A DNA stretch of 64,000 nt, taken from NCBI GenBank assembly GCA_003439945.1, contig QVRM01002114.1, positions 186,001 through 250,000 of the forward strand, written 5' to 3'. Under the pieces are notes generated by a model. That model was not told the DNA's origin. It did not search any database and saw only the letters and a program-made list of their open reading frames with translations. Origin of the DNA: Dermanyssus gallinae. Lineage: Eukaryota; Arthropoda; Arachnida; Mesostigmata; Dermanyssidae. The number at the start of each line of letters is the position of its first letter. Within the stretch, counting starts at the first letter, position 1. Positions 1 through 11,789 of this stretch are shown one piece after another. The position numbers and the translations under genes are program-made.

Positions 1-245
1 CGACGATTGGCCAATACCATTTTCTCCACTTCATTAATTTTTTCGTCTGTTGTTGAAGTGCTCGGGCGTCCGGCACGCTCTTCGTCGTTCACATCTTCTC
101 GGCCTTCTGAGAAAATTTTGTACCACCGATAAACGTTGCTTCGGTCCAAGGTAGCTTCTCCGTATGCCACAGTCAACATTCGGAATGCATCCGCGCACTT
201 AATTTCGTTTTTCACACAAAATTTGATACAGGTTCTTTGATCCAT
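1..245 (-). CDS. Mariner-type transposase, N-terminal part (runs off the window)
   Basis: Read on the minus strand from the ATG at 245-243, the frame is open to the window edge for about 81 residues. It begins MDQRTCIKFCVKNEIKCADA and continues with a helix-turn-helix region, then an acidic stretch ending in ERAGRPST. This is the typical N-terminal DNA-binding half of mariner transposases, which cut and paste the element at TA sites. No stop or frameshift is seen in the visible part. The catalytic DD(34)D domain would lie beyond the left edge, so I cannot tell whether the copy is intact. Confidence 0.8.
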   Translation of the reverse strand, partial: MDQRTCIKFCVKNEIKCADAFRMLTVAYGEATLDRSNVYRWYKIFSEGREDVNDEERAGRPSTSTTDEKINEVEKMVLANR

Positions 246-452
246 TTTTTTGAATAGGTAAAAATCGAAGACGATCCAAAACACGTGCAAGCAAAGCAGC
301 TGTCAACAATTAAGTGAACATTCAAAACGGCCGAGCTTGTCGGCATAAGTGAGAGACATGAGTACCAACATAACGCCACAAAAAATCGAAATTCGAATAT
401 ACGTAACCCGCGAAAATTCAAAAGTCGCGATACTTTTTGAACACACCTCGTA
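1..452 (-). mobile_element. Mariner-like DNA transposon, 5' end with terminal inverted repeat
   Basis: The transposase start at 245 is preceded on the minus strand by about 200 bases of leader. The leader ends in a terminal-repeat-like sequence at about 424-450 (minus strand CGAGGTGTGTTCAAAAAGTA), followed by TA at 451-452, as expected for a TA target duplication. The other end lies outside the window. Confidence 0.75.
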
Positions 453-1844
453 CAGTTCAACGTTATTGATTTAGGCCAGAGATTTTGTCGTGACTCAAAA
501 TGTGCATAGTTCGATTGACCGAGGCAACTGAAGGTTTCAATTCTGAAGCAAACGCTCACTTAGCTGCCGACGTCTTTTCTAAAAACGGTCAGGAGTGGTC
601 AAAGATGAAAACAAGTTATTTAATTCAGATGGGTGATGACATTTCGGTCAGATTCAATCAGGGAGTTGGCATTTCCTGGCATCGCAGCCTGGAGTGAGGG
701 CTGAGGTTGACTGTTTTTGACGTTAGCTTCTCGTTCAGCTCGTCTCCGCGCGCTCTGTGCTCCGATCACGGCCTTGGCCCTCGTCCCAATCTCCACCACA
801 CTTCGTTACAATTGCAGCTGCGATCGCTTGGCAAAACGCTCCTTTCGCAGGCAGACTTAGCCGGCCCTCTTCTCTCTCTTTCTCAAACAACCATCGGTTC
901 TCTTATCTGTTTTTGTTGCAGCAAATACCCCATCGGAACAGCCAATCAGTAGTACATTCGGGGGGAGGGAAGTCAACTCCACCAACGTCACAATTTTTGC
1001 TAGATTCGCACCTGCTTTCCTTTTATCGTACATGCTAGTTGGGGGGGGGGGGCTTAAAGACGTATGGCAGATCCTAAGCCGATCACATAGAGAGAGGTCT
1101 ACCAAACGTTTATCCGGCTGCAACGGAAAAATAGGCGTGACGCCTGACATATACCACATCATTTATTGCGCAGTACTTGAGTTACTAATTATGCTAGTGT
1201 AGTTGAAGGAAAATTCAGTTTCATCTTAAATCATGATAGTTAGATAGCAAAAGGAAAACTATCTTATTGAGGAAATTTTACAAAAGTTTAAAGTCACCAT
1301 TTTGATATTTCACGTACAATACTTGGAAATTGATAAATGCGGTCATATGTGCCAGCATTCAAAATATCCACTTTATGGTATTAATTATTGTACTAAATCG
1401 ATTGTGGTTTAATTGTGGGCTCTGATTTCGGTGATGTAATTACATACCCCATGACGCGTTTCCTGTAGCTGATGAATCGACCGTCTCAGCAAGAAACTAC
1501 CAGAAGATCTTGGGAGTCTCGCTTTAATTTATACATTTCAAAGAACACTAACTTGTCGATCCGGCATATATGCTGCAACTAAGTACTGTAGACGGTATTA
1601 TAAAGCTAACAGTTATTTTCGAACAAATGGCGGCTAATAAAAGACTTAGGGGATAGCGAACCAATATTTATACAGGTAGTTCAACAGGTTCTTAAAATGA
1701 GCTTTTCAGAATTCGAATTTTGGCGCGCTTTCACCGCTATTGGAAACGGCAACTTTTCATTCATTCAAAAATATTATGGGGATTGGCGGTTGCGACCTCG
1801 TTTGATCGCTTTTCCCGTGCAACGCATCGGCGTCATTTTGAAAA
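453..1844. other. No gene recognised; upstream flank of gene 1
   Basis: I see only short ORFs without homology. A G-run of about 10 bases sits at 1042-1051. The acceptor-like site near 920 (TTTTTGTTGCAG) is followed by no convincing coding exon. Bases just before 1845 are probably the leader of the broken mariner element that starts there. Confidence 0.4.
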
Positions 1845-2215
1845 ATGGAGAAAAAATAGTTTCGAGTGGTTATCAAGCATTTTTATTTCAAAGGTTGGAA
1901 TGCGACCCAAGTGAAAACTGAGTTAGACGAGGATTACGGTGACTCTGCGTCATGTTCTGCCAATGTTTCCACCTGGATTAATGAGTTAAAAAGAGGTCGC
2001 AGGAGCACCGAGGATGAACTACGTTCAGGACGCCCAAAAACGGCAACTGATGAGGAAAACCTGGAAAAAGTGCGGAAAATCGTTGCCGCAGATAAGCGCG
2101 AGTGAACATTAGGGAGATAGCGGAGGTCTTGGGAGATCAGTTTGGGTAGTGTGCATTTCATTCCTGCACGAGAACTTGTAGATGAAAACGCTCAGAGCAA
2201 AATGGGTATAACCAG
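1845..2215 (+). pseudogene. Broken mariner transposase, N-terminal remnant
   Basis: The frame from ATG 1845 reads MEK, then a stop, then an open segment from 1866 to 2105 containing HFYFKGWNATQVKTEL and RSGRPKTATDEEN, typical of the mariner N-terminal domain. After a stop near 2105 the similarity continues in a shifted frame (VNIREIAEVLG), shifts again, and fades at about 2215 (LRAKW). An early stop, at least two frameshifts and the absence of the catalytic half make this a dead, truncated copy. It differs from the mariner at the left edge (RSGRPKTAT versus RAGRPSTST), so it is a separate subfamily. Confidence 0.75.
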
Positions 2216-3031
2216 TTTTGAATTGCTTGAAAACCCATTTTTCTTAACTTAGCTCTAAACTTCAAAATAAATTGGTGATTAACCTCCACCTGTTTCACTG
2301 AAATTGTGAAGTGGTTATGCCGTACTTCTTAAACGTTTTTTGCTATTTAGTAAAACTCTATCATATGGCGCTTGCATTGCAGATATTTTACCACAGTCTC
2401 TATACAAGACTTAGGGATTGTCTTAATTACGAGTATTTCAATAAAAAAGGTACTGCTGTAGACCCTAGTGTTTGCCCTTATTGTAAAACTTCCTATAATG
2501 GCTATCTCTTTAGAGCCATCTTTGCATTGGAACTGGTCAGAGTTCCAATGCACTTGGCCCGTAGTAGCTATAGTACATTGTGAAAGATCACAGTGTCGCA
2601 AAAAAGAACAATGTACTTTACTCACATATCGAATCCACAATCATACGCATATGCGTATGAATGAGGTACTTATAGTATAATGCAAGTCTAAATCCTCTAA
2701 GCAGCTTTACTTTCCAGATTGTTTCTGCTCATCATCGCCTTTTATTTAAAAATGGAACATCCTGGCGTACATCCATACCCGTTACTGGTTGCATTGCGGA
2801 TAGCTCACCTCATTTGCGCTACATATTAAGGAGTTTTTTCTTCTCTGTCTTAAAGAGTTTAATATAGGGACAATCCTCAAAAAAGAGCTAGACTAAAGTG
2901 CATGCAACTTTACCTTTTCGGAAGATTAATTAATTATTAATACAATGTGCTTGTTAACTGAATTCTTGGACTGTGTGAATGGGAGTGCTTATGCAAAATA
3001 ATACGAACGTACTGATTATTTGCTGTTTCAG
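2216..3031. other. Intron-like sequence before the first visible exon of gene 1
   Basis: There is no recognisable gene. It ends in the acceptor TATTTGCTGTTTCAG at 3031. I could not identify the preceding exon, which must end with two bases of a split codon. Confidence 0.45.
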
Positions 3032-3334
3032 ACGACGAAGCGGAGCCGATCCACTGGACGATGAGTTCGTGGATGAACTCAGTTGTGCCGGAGCGCCAGG
3101 CGAAACTAGACCAGCGACTGGAGCTGCTGCTTCTGCTGCTACTTGTGGCACTGCTACGGCCGGGCCAGTAGGAGGAGGAGGAGGTGGAGGTGGAAATGGA
3201 GGTGGACGATCAAACTCTTCTACACAGCGTCCCGTGTCGGCTAACCCGTTCTCTAGGCAGCAACACTATGGCAGCCAGAGCAGCGCAGCACAGCCACACA
3301 ACAGGCACATCTGCTCACCCACCCTTAGTCTCGG
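3032..3334 (+). CDS. Gene 1 internal exon (Ala/Gly/Ser-rich)
   Basis: This is the first visible coding exon of a spliced plus-strand gene. It starts after the acceptor TTTGCTGTTTCAG with the last base of a split codon, then reads RRSGADPLDDEFVDELSCAG. An Ala/Thr-rich stretch, an eight-glycine run and a Ser-rich segment ending SPTLSLG follow. I chose the donor GTCAGT at 3335 rather than GTATAA at 3409 because only the first gives the phase needed by the exon at 6108. Low complexity suggests a flexible cytoplasmic or nuclear tail. The family is not recognised. Confidence 0.72.
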
Positions 3335-3410
3335 GTCAGTGCTGAATGCTAGACAGTCATTTGATTTGATATCAGATTATACTCACTCAAATGTTCACAC
3401 TCTTCAAGGT

Positions 3411-3455
3411 ATAAATATATATATATATAAATGTATATATATATATATATATATA
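3411..3455. repeat. (TA)n microsatellite
   Basis: An imperfect TA tract that directly abuts the left terminus of the palindromic element at 3456. Confidence 0.9.
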
Positions 3456-4442
3456 CAGGGTGTTCCTATTTGTGTGTTCAAAACGCTAGGGTATGGTCAA
3501 ACTCGGTGAGAAAATCATTTTTGCCAATGGGTGGAAGCCGGGAAAACGTTTTGTTTAGGAGTGAGGATGAAATTTATAAAAGCAGTTATTCTGTCCTTTT
3601 TTCTCCTACATAGTTGTGCAAAATCTACGTTTGCGGGAGAAGCAGTCAGCGCACAAAGGAACCGATCATACCGGCGTGTTTGGCAGGAAAATTCTGCACA
3701 ATAAAGTGTACATTACTAGCTTGCGTAGCAAAAAGCGAATAGCCAGATTAAGGAAAGTCATAAAAAGTCAAAATGTTACGTTAACAGCTTTTTTGTGCAA
3801 CATCGTATTTTTTCCATTACGACCAAAAATGCACGTCCAAAAGACTACTCTCAGGCAATAGCAGATTTAATGCCCACTACATTCGTACCAAAGTGATGGT
3901 GCTGCGTTACGTAGTTGCCAAGTGACTAAGCTTTTTTGACAGTCATAGTTGTTATGTTTCACGTTGAAGTTTTCACGTCCAGAACCGTAGCATTTTGCCA
4001 AGACGTTTCCGCCCCCTCTTTCCATTAGAAAAAATTATTCTCTTGCTGAGTTCTACCAAACCTCAAAATATGTACCTAACTTTCTCATACACCCTACACG
4101 ATGTTGCACAAAAAAGCGTTAACGTAACATTTTGACTTTTTATGACTTTCCTTAATCTGGCTATTCGCTTTTTGCTACGCAAGCTAGTAATGTATACTTT
4201 ATTGTGCAGAATTTTCCGCCAAACACGCCGGTATGATCGGTTCCTTTGTGCGCTGACTGGTTCTCCCGCAAACGTAGATTTTGCACAACTATGTAGGAGA
4301 AAAAAGACAGAATAACTGCTTTTATAAATTTCATCCTCACTCCTAAACAAAACGTTTTCCCGGCTTCCACCCATTGGCAAAAATGATTTTCTCACCGAGT
4401 TTGACCATACCCTAGCGTTTTGGACACACAAATAGGAACACC

Positions 4443-4445
<3 letters not shown>
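3456..4445. mobile_element. Palindromic TIR element inserted in a (TA)n tract
   Basis: Two arms of about 350 bases (3456-3806 and 4098-4445) are near-identical inverted copies. Each starts CAGGGTGTTCCTATTTGTGT at its outer end and is bounded by (TA)n. The central part (3807-4097) contains a further, more diverged copy of the same terminus ending at about 4090-4097 (read on the minus strand as AGGGTGTA), so one element has probably inserted next to another. ORFs across the arms show no known transposase. Bounding TA sequence fits a mariner/Tc1-type or MITE-like foldback element. It lies in an intron of gene 1. Confidence 0.7.

Positions 4446-4476
<31 letters not shown>
4446..4476. repeat. (TA)n microsatellite
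   Basis: A pure TA tract abutting the right terminus of the palindromic element. Confidence 0.9.
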
Positions 4477-4478
<2 letters not shown>

Positions 4479-6107
4479 ACAACGTGGTTTGGTTCTTACA
4501 ATGCTTGAGTTCTCACAAACATAATAATGTGGTATAAAGGTGATATAAAATAATAGAGTTATATAATAAAAATGGTTTACTTACACATTGGCGCGTAATA
4601 TGATGAACGTTGAGTGAACTGCGCTAGCTTAGCCTGTGTTTAACCAAAAATGAAGCTTAGATATACGATGTCAGATCTAAGCTAATTTAAGAGTTCAAGT
4701 TTTCCACCCGTGACCAGCGGATTATAATTGGCAACAGATAAAAAATTAAAAACATATCTATTAGATGACCACTTTAATTTAAACGTTTCAATGTGCTTTG
4801 CGGCTGACGTGTGCAAGCAGAGTTCTTCTAGCAAAAGTAATCATTTATTGGGAATGGGTATTTCAGTAATTATAACCTTTTCTGTACTGTGAGATCGTCT
4901 CGCGATAAGTACTGCCTCCCTAATGGCGACTCACATTCACTTATAAGCTGACAAGATTGGAATCCGATAAGCAAAATATGCATTTCTCTGAAGGAAATCT
5001 AATTGGAGGGCTTTGAATTAAACAACTGTATACGCTATTCCTTGTAGACTTATCTTTTCTTGGTCTAGCTGCTTTCATGCTTTACCTTCATGACAGTAAA
5101 TCTCAAGTTCTTACCTGGCTGTCGGATCGTTTGTTTTTGCTACATTCCTTTTCGTACAACGAGTTTGTATCCCTGTATTGTTATAAATTATAATAGCGCC
5201 TACTACGATATCATAAAATATTTTGGTGATTCCATGGGGGATTTCTCGGATGCAGTTTAACTGTAATACCTTAGCAAAAAACTGTGCCATCGTTCGGCCA
5301 AGAAGGTAGGACTTTAGGGGAGAAACGCTCCGCCTCTAAAGACAGTAATGAACACAGAAACAAGAACAGTTGCCTTTTTGTTTGCTTTTTAGTAGAGAGC
5401 AATGCTACAATACAATGATGACACAATAAAATAAACAGAATGGATCTCTGTAACTGACATACTCTGTAAATATATAGCTCATTGCCCTTCAAAAACAAGC
5501 AATCGGGAGAATAGAAGAGCTCGCTGGCAAATTAGGTTAACTCAAGCCCGTGTCTTGTTGCAAACCCATGCCCGATGCTCTTTGCTTCTTTTTTGCCGGT
5601 GATATAATAAACTTGCAACCGACCATCTACGTAGTGTCTGCTTACTGAGATAGCCTACGACTTACGCAGGTAATGCTTATCAAGCAGTTTTTTTGTTATT
5701 ACATGTTCGTTAGCAACGCTATTGTATGTACGGTGCGACCTCCAAAAATCTTTCTCTACGTACAGCAGAGAATAAGTTCACTAGCCTGAAGAAAGTGACC
5801 TCTTTGATGCATAGACCGTCCTCGTTTAATCGTGAGAGCAGTTAGTTGCAACCGAATTAATATGCTCTATGTATATAATGAGCAAACCAGCTACACCGGA
5901 TCGTAGGACTGTTAATGACCTCAAAGATTTGTGTAGCATAGTAATGTCACAAGCTTCGGACACGCACGTAGATAGCGCTTGCATTGCAAGATGATTAGCT
6001 CTGACGCTAATAAGTGTAAGCTATGGGACGGGCAGAGCACAGGTTTGAATTGCATTATTTTTGGAAAGGCTTGGATTTACTTAGTACGAGAGCATCTTAA
6101 TTTACAG
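4477..6107. other. Gene 1 intron sequence
   Basis: No gene or known repeat is recognised. It ends with the acceptor TTAATTTACAG before 6108. Confidence 0.5.
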
Positions 6108-6354
6108 GAATCGGTTGCGTCCGAGTTCACCGCTTAGTATACCAGGAGGCTGTGGTCGTTTTCGGCAAGCGACGTCAGCTGAGGACATCCTCTCAATATC
6201 GGCGTCACTTCGCAACGCGCGCAGTCTTCAGGAAGATATGGAGCTGTTACGCCAAAGTCGACAGGACAACCCTTACATACAGCAACAGATAGAAAAATTC
6301 TCCATTCTTTCGGAAGGCTTATCACGTTTCGATGGACACTCACTGCACCACCAA
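6108..6354 (+). CDS. Gene 1 internal exon (predicted helical/coiled segment)
   Basis: The acceptor TTAATTTACAG precedes 6108 and the donor GTATGT begins at 6355. The first base completes the split Gly codon from 3334; the frame then reads NRLRPSSPLSIPGG, a linker, and a charged, probably helical stretch SLQEDMELLRQSRQ followed by IQQQIEKFSILSEG. Length is 247 bases, ending on a complete codon (HHQ). No stop interrupts it. The helical segment is the least low-complexity part of the visible protein and the best query for a family search. Confidence 0.8.
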
Positions 6355-6390
6355 GTATGTGCATTCAATATTCTATCTGCGTTTCTGAAT

Positions 6391-6393
<3 letters not shown>

Positions 6394-6429
<36 letters not shown>
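6394..6429. repeat. (TA)n microsatellite
   Basis: A TA tract within the intron; a second tract follows at about 6497-6532. Confidence 0.9.
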
Positions 6430-6431
<2 letters not shown>

Positions 6432-6495
6432 TCCGTGTCTGCAACGGAGGCAATACACAACTAAGGACTTCCTAAAACCAAAAACAGATATATAG

Positions 6496-6496
<1 letters not shown>

Positions 6497-6532
<36 letters not shown>
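6497..6532. repeat. (TA)n microsatellite
   Basis: The second TA tract of this intron. Confidence 0.9.
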
Positions 6533-6538
<6 letters not shown>

Positions 6539-6799
6539 TTCTTGATCCAATGATACTTTGGTCTGCGATCTGCAAATGCACGCAAAGACCACACATATAT
6601 AAGTCACAACGAAAGCAGCACCATTGACCTACTCTTTCACGACCTTGTCGATGGCGAAGTTAAAAGCTTTGATGTTCTCGGAATGGCTGCCAGAAAGTAC
6701 CTATCGATGTCAGCAGTTGCAAATATCTCTGATATTTGGGCAGAGCAGCGAGGTGATACACCCCTGGTTGCCCCGAGGCATGTAGACCGTGGGCCGTGA

Positions 6800-8400
6800 T
6801 GTGGATACTTGTTGTGAAGTGCTAGAGATGACCATGAGAAGTGCAGTCAGTGGAAGAAACCCTGCCAAAGGAGATCACGATAGTGGTTTTCGCAGGCTTG
6901 CTATCTCACCCACCGTGGAGCGCTCGAGCTCTTACGTCAAGTGAGGGTAAAGGCATCACCGCAGCTGCTAGCCAGAGGCAGGCTTGACTACTTCAACATT
7001 AAAAAAACTTACATAAAGCTTTGCTATGACCACAAGCGTAAATACGCTAGACGAGAGGAAATCCGACTGCCTGAAAGAGCCGAACGGAGGTCCTCAGCCT
7101 ACGCGACCTCGTAGGGGGGAGAACCACCTGATCAGCGACGAACAGGTAACGAGTTACCTGACCGGTCTTCTATATAACTGCGAGACAGTACACCTGGCCC
7201 CAATAATTGAGCGCCCGCTCACATTGGAGCTACTATGACTGCGTCCTTTAAGGTAAAATATGTAAGTTAGGCCCTGCGCTCTCTTGCGTGTATGAGCACT
7301 GGGTGCAGTCTGGGGCACTCTTGACAAACCATCTTTGTAATTTCTTCAACAAGATCATGAAGAGAAGACAAATGCCAGGAGCCTGCCATATCGCCAGGCT
7401 TTCCCTGCTAAGGGCAAGCATGGCCATGTGAGACGAGACCCATCCGCAGGACACGCAGGGTTGATAGCTCTCTTCGTCTTACTTGATGAGAACACCTTAC
7501 TGGTACAGGGTGCGGGTAAGGCACAATGTGGGAACCCCGAGAGAGAACCCACTGAGCTGTGCCTGCTTTACTTTTCTGCTTGCCGATTTTGTCGACTATA
7601 TTCTGCAAGGGTTCCGGAAGGACATAGTTGTGACCTACGCAAAATACATAGTAGTCACTCATCACGACTTGCGTGCCATCAAGTGCATCACTCTCTGGCT
7701 GAGGTGTTCCTTGTTACATGGGGGCTGAAAGGGCCATGAAGAACAATTCAGAAAAGGCTGATTGGCTGCCAAAGACGTTATACATTGCAGTAGCCAATCC
7801 TTAGATTTTGTCAACTTTTTCTGGTATCTGGGCTTCGGCGCCATTATATTGGGACGACCTTCACTGCGCACATCATCGATACAGTGCGCACAGCCCTAGT
7901 CTCTCTGCATGAAGAGGTCGGCGACGTCCGACGACTGTCCGTCCCGACGGCAGTGACATTCTTCCATCTCAAGATTGTTTCAAGGCTGATGTATGGTCTT
8001 GACAGAGTATGAGGACACTTCACTCGGGCAAACCTTGGCTTGATTGAAAGGTGTTTCACAATCTACATAAAGCGAGTACTTTGCCTGTCAATGCGGGCTG
8101 CTTTGTGTACCTACTGTCAGGCTGTACACCCGGTTGTTTGGATATTTCAATTTAGAACGAAGACGCTGCGCACAGTACCATTCGAAAGCTTCATTTCGGA
8201 ATATGAAATATTTACATAGTTTATGGCTATCATCACCTGGACTGTTCGAATACGAACTTCTACGAGAAGTACATGGAGTGCATCTGTCGACTGTGCTCTT
8301 AGAAGTTCATGCGTCTGCCCGCCCGGCCCTAACAAAGAGATCACTGCGCTGCCTCTCGCGTAAGTGTCAATCGTATGTTATATACATACTCAGTATGAGT
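6800..8400 (+). pseudogene. Non-LTR retrotransposon remnant, family B (reverse transcriptase)
   Basis: Degenerate frames parallel the copy at 45480-47170: a region before the RT (LPQLLA-like, with PSAYATS), the RT core around 7500-7720 (GTPRENPLSCACF, a decayed form of the GTPQGDPLSC motif), thumb-like sequence after 7850 (RRLSVPTAVTFFHLKI in a shifted frame) and a C-terminal Cys/His region near 8200-8340. Many stops and frameshifts make it dead. It lies in sense orientation inside a gene 1 intron. Confidence 0.65.
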
Positions 8401-9297
8401 GAATAAATGATAGTAAATGTGATGTTATACTTTGATCATGGCTCCGACGTCATGCAATTGGTCATGCAATTTAATTTTCATTCTACAACTGATTCGTAGC
8501 GCATATTTTATGCATGTTGTGACAGCAAGGTTGCGCTACTTCCCTAAGTAAAATCTTTTGAACTTTCGGGGAAGTCGAGTCTATTTCCGATAAATTATTT
8601 GCCGTTGCAAAGAAATAACTGGAGTGGTGCTGAGAGATCCCTTTCCTATACTATTGTCAAACGACGCGTCTGCTGGGCTAGATTTTATTAGACCCCGCTT
8701 ATTGACGGATCTGGCTTGCGGAGGTATTAAGGTTATTTTGGCTTAGGAGGACCGAGGGTTCAGCGAAACCTCTTACCTGTTCATTGTGGCTGGTTTCGAA
8801 AATCAGTATTCGCGACGACACGGGCCTCTTGGTGCACTCTTTCGGTCCTAGATAAACTTGGTTGTACCGGCTTGCTAAGCTCAAACCTGCATGCAATCGA
8901 CTAAAAGCAGTTGATTCGCAGCGGGTTCTTCCTGCTCCGTTCTTCGTTTTCAGCCGCCAGCTTTTTGACTCGCATGTTGAGTGCGAACTCAACGATGTAG
9001 CTATAACGCCGGCGAAACAGTTGCCTAACCTGAAACTCTAGCTCAAAAAGGCGATAGGCGACGACGCGCGAGCGGAGGTCCGGTGCGTAGCACGGCCGAG
9101 AAGAGAATTATTTTGGGCCATTCTCCATCGGTCTATTTACTGGTTCACAAACACCGCGGCTTGCTGGCACCCCAAAGGGTGTCATACTCCGTTCTCAAAT
9201 CGGTCGAAATTCACAGCGGTTTGTGTTTGTTTCGTATAGGAATACAGGTTAAGTAAGATTTGACTCGGATTGAGCGGCTTAAGTCGATCCTCTCCCG
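8401..9297. other. Gene 1 intron, nothing recognised
   Basis: The sequence around 8600-9300 is somewhat richer in CG dinucleotides than its surroundings, but no ORF shows a recognisable domain. Confidence 0.3.
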
Positions 9298-10239
9298 TCA
9301 TTGGCCGGTGATCGGTTGGACGGTGGAGGACGTTGGGGTTTCGCCGCGAAAAGCTGTGCCCGTCCTCTGCTGGCTGGTCGAGACATGTCTTGTTTCGTTA
9401 AGACATGTCGTTATCGGCTGGTGTTCGTAGTCGGTTAGGACTGATTTGAATTGCGTCATGATGCGTATACAGTAGTGCGTGGTTGGACTATCGTTGTACT
9501 GGCCAAGGGGAGGAGCGCTTCGGCACAATCTGTTCATTCCGGAAGAGGTCTCGAAGTCCTTCTTATTCTTCCACATCTCAATTGCATCTGGATCTTCCAT
9601 AAGAGAGAATGGAGCATCTGTCTGTTGAGATAACATAGGCTCGTATTTTTTTCACACGATACCCGATACAGGTGTAATCCCTGCTGTGCTATCTGTCGTT
9701 GTAAATGCGTCAACAAGGTGTTGGCGAAGACGGTAAGAGGCAACTGGACAACTAAGGTACGCAAAGGGTTTCTAAGGACGCAGTGAGGCTCAAGCTTAGC
9801 ACTTGTAACCATGTGATTTTCACCTTTCTTGACAAGACAGAGTTTCTTAAAACCTGTCAGCTGTTGGTGCAAGCGACGGCGACTGCAATAAAACTCTCTT
9901 AAATCCGGATGTTCTCGGGAGAGGATGAGGATCTTGAGTACCATAAACTGTCACATATAAGATCACTCCAGGACTTTCTCTTGGTATACACTTAAATGTG
10001 AACGAACAGTCCGCTTGAAACGCTGAGCAGTAAACTTCTCTGTTAAAAGAAAATAACCTAACCTGCGAGGTCGTTGCTTCGGACATCCGGAACCACTGTC
10101 CGTATGCATTCACAATTGCACTGACACACTTAATTGAGAGGTCTTTAGAACGATTTGACCGACATTTGTGGTTGGGCTGGTCGAAGCGTCGTGCCGAGTT
10201 GTTCTGGTCTGAGCCGCAATATGGGCAACAGCAGCTCAT
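9298..10239 (-). other. Cluster of overlapping minus-strand ORFs, possible decayed transposase or gene fragment
   Basis: Three minus-strand ORFs follow one another in shifting frames: 10239 to 9847 (starts MSCCCPYCGSDQ with further Cys/His residues, FDQPNHKC), 9944 to 9534 and 9636 to 9298. Paired cysteines near the start and CSFTFKC later recall a zinc-binding DNA-binding domain of a DNA transposon such as a MULE-like element. I cannot assign a family with confidence. It sits antisense in a gene 1 intron. Confidence 0.3.
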
Positions 10240-11426
10240 GATTACCTTATGAAAGAGTCCTACGATTTCTCCAGCACTTCAATAAGCCAGCCCACAGGGC
10301 TAAAAGCACTGAGGCTTTTATTGCCGCACCTGGAGTCAAGCTGGTGAAGCACAGAGCATATTAACCAGACTCGGCACCGTGCTTAGTGATATTTTAAAAT
10401 GAAAATTGAGAAGAATTTGCTTTAATTCACGCCAATCCGTGCTTGAAGCGGTCGAAGAGGAGCTGGAAAATCTAACAAAGCAATGTGGAGGCTTCGATGA
10501 TTTCTTTGATCGGGGGATCCACTGTCTCAAGAATTGTATTTTGCCACTATTTTCAAATTAGGAGGAAGTTACGTCCAGTTCTAAATAATATTTTTACTTT
10601 CAGCGAACAAAAAATAGACATATCTATAATCAGATGCAGAAACTCATTTGGTCCCTTTTAGCACATACTGATAAGCTGCGATGCTACTGTAGCAGGTAAG
10701 CTTATATTGTATTTAAGTCTTACTATGTTGGTGCTCTGCGGTGCCACAACACAGCGAGGCCAAGCTATGCCTATCATAGGTATACCTTCTTAAGCTTCCG
10801 GTCGATGACGAGTTTAGTTGCCAGTGCATAACGTCATTCATATGAAAAGGGGTAGATCTCAGACGAGGCGGAGCATAGAAGTGCGTAGATCTCAGACGAG
10901 GCGGGGTTGCTGCCATGCCCCGTGGAAAGATCTGGTTGGCTTGGCCAATAAGATCTACGGAAAACCAGGTTGGACGTGATTTAGAAGGATAACAAACATG
11001 TTGTCCTATAGGTTTACTCGGACCTCAAGTAAGCCAGGCTATAAGCAGGAGCTAGATTATTCCTTTGGGTAAACAAACATGCATGGCTGAGGACAGCGCT
11101 GGCAGTCCAAACTGAAGTCTTGTTAGACGATAACTCAGTTGGCACCCGTGTAGGCCTGTATTTGAAGCTCGTCTGTTTTTGGGCTTCACATATCATTTTG
11201 AAGGGCGGAGGGGGTAAAAGCGAGCAAATCCTGCGTGATCACGTGGGAGGCTAAGTCAAAGCACGATCATCACGTTAGCAAGGTTTTCGCTAAAGTTCTC
11301 TTATTAAGTTTTCCTACTGAAATAGTATACTACATTCAAGCTGGGTCTTACCGGGTTTTTTCAGCATTTAGATTTCGAAGCGAGGCTAGATGAGCTAAGT
11401 GCAAGTATTAGACTCATATAGCTTCT

Positions 11427-11428
<2 letters not shown>
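10240..11428. other. Gene 1 intron, nothing firmly recognised
   Basis: A short tandem-like duplication of GTAGATCTCAGACGAGGCGG occurs at about 10850-10905. No coding exon is seen. Confidence 0.35.

Positions 11429-11489
<61 letters not shown>
11429..11489. repeat. (TA)n microsatellite
   Basis: About 60 bases of nearly pure AT. Confidence 0.9.
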
Positions 11490-11615
11490 CCTTTGAGCCC
11501 AGATTCAGTTACATTGAATGTACTTAAAATGTACTTAAAATGCACGTGTTATCTAAACTAAACGTTAAACAGGGGAAGCTGTGTACATTTTGTCGTCACT
11601 ATTATTGTTGTTCAG

Positions 11616-11789
11616 GAGCAGGCGATGATGTCGGACTCACCAGCGGCCGTTCCGGAGGACCACCAACAACTCTTATTTTCTTCGAGCCCAAAGGATGAGG
11701 ATATACTTTCGCTAACTTCGCAGATGGATAATCGTCACGAAGATCTACACCAGCACTTGATTCGGTCACCTCCACCCATGTTTCCTCAG
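11616..11789 (+). CDS. Gene 1 internal exon (Ser/Pro-rich)
   Basis: Acceptor TATTGTTGTTCAG before 11616 and donor GTAACC at 11790. The exon is 174 bases, exactly 58 codons, in phase 0 at both ends, matching the exons on each side. It reads EQAMMSDSPAAVPEDHQQLL, then SSSPKDEDILSLTSQMDN, and ends RSPPPMFPQ. Several SP and SPPP motifs could be proline-directed phosphorylation sites (inference). Confidence 0.78.

Noticed and set aside
3335..3408. Longer version of the first gene 1 exon using the donor at 3409
   Set aside because: Its phase does not fit the next exon at 6108, whereas the donor at 3335 does.
4063..4482. Minus-strand 139-residue ORF over the palindromic element
   Set aside because: It starts inside a TA tract and is mirrored in the inverted arm; no transposase motif, so probably non-coding.
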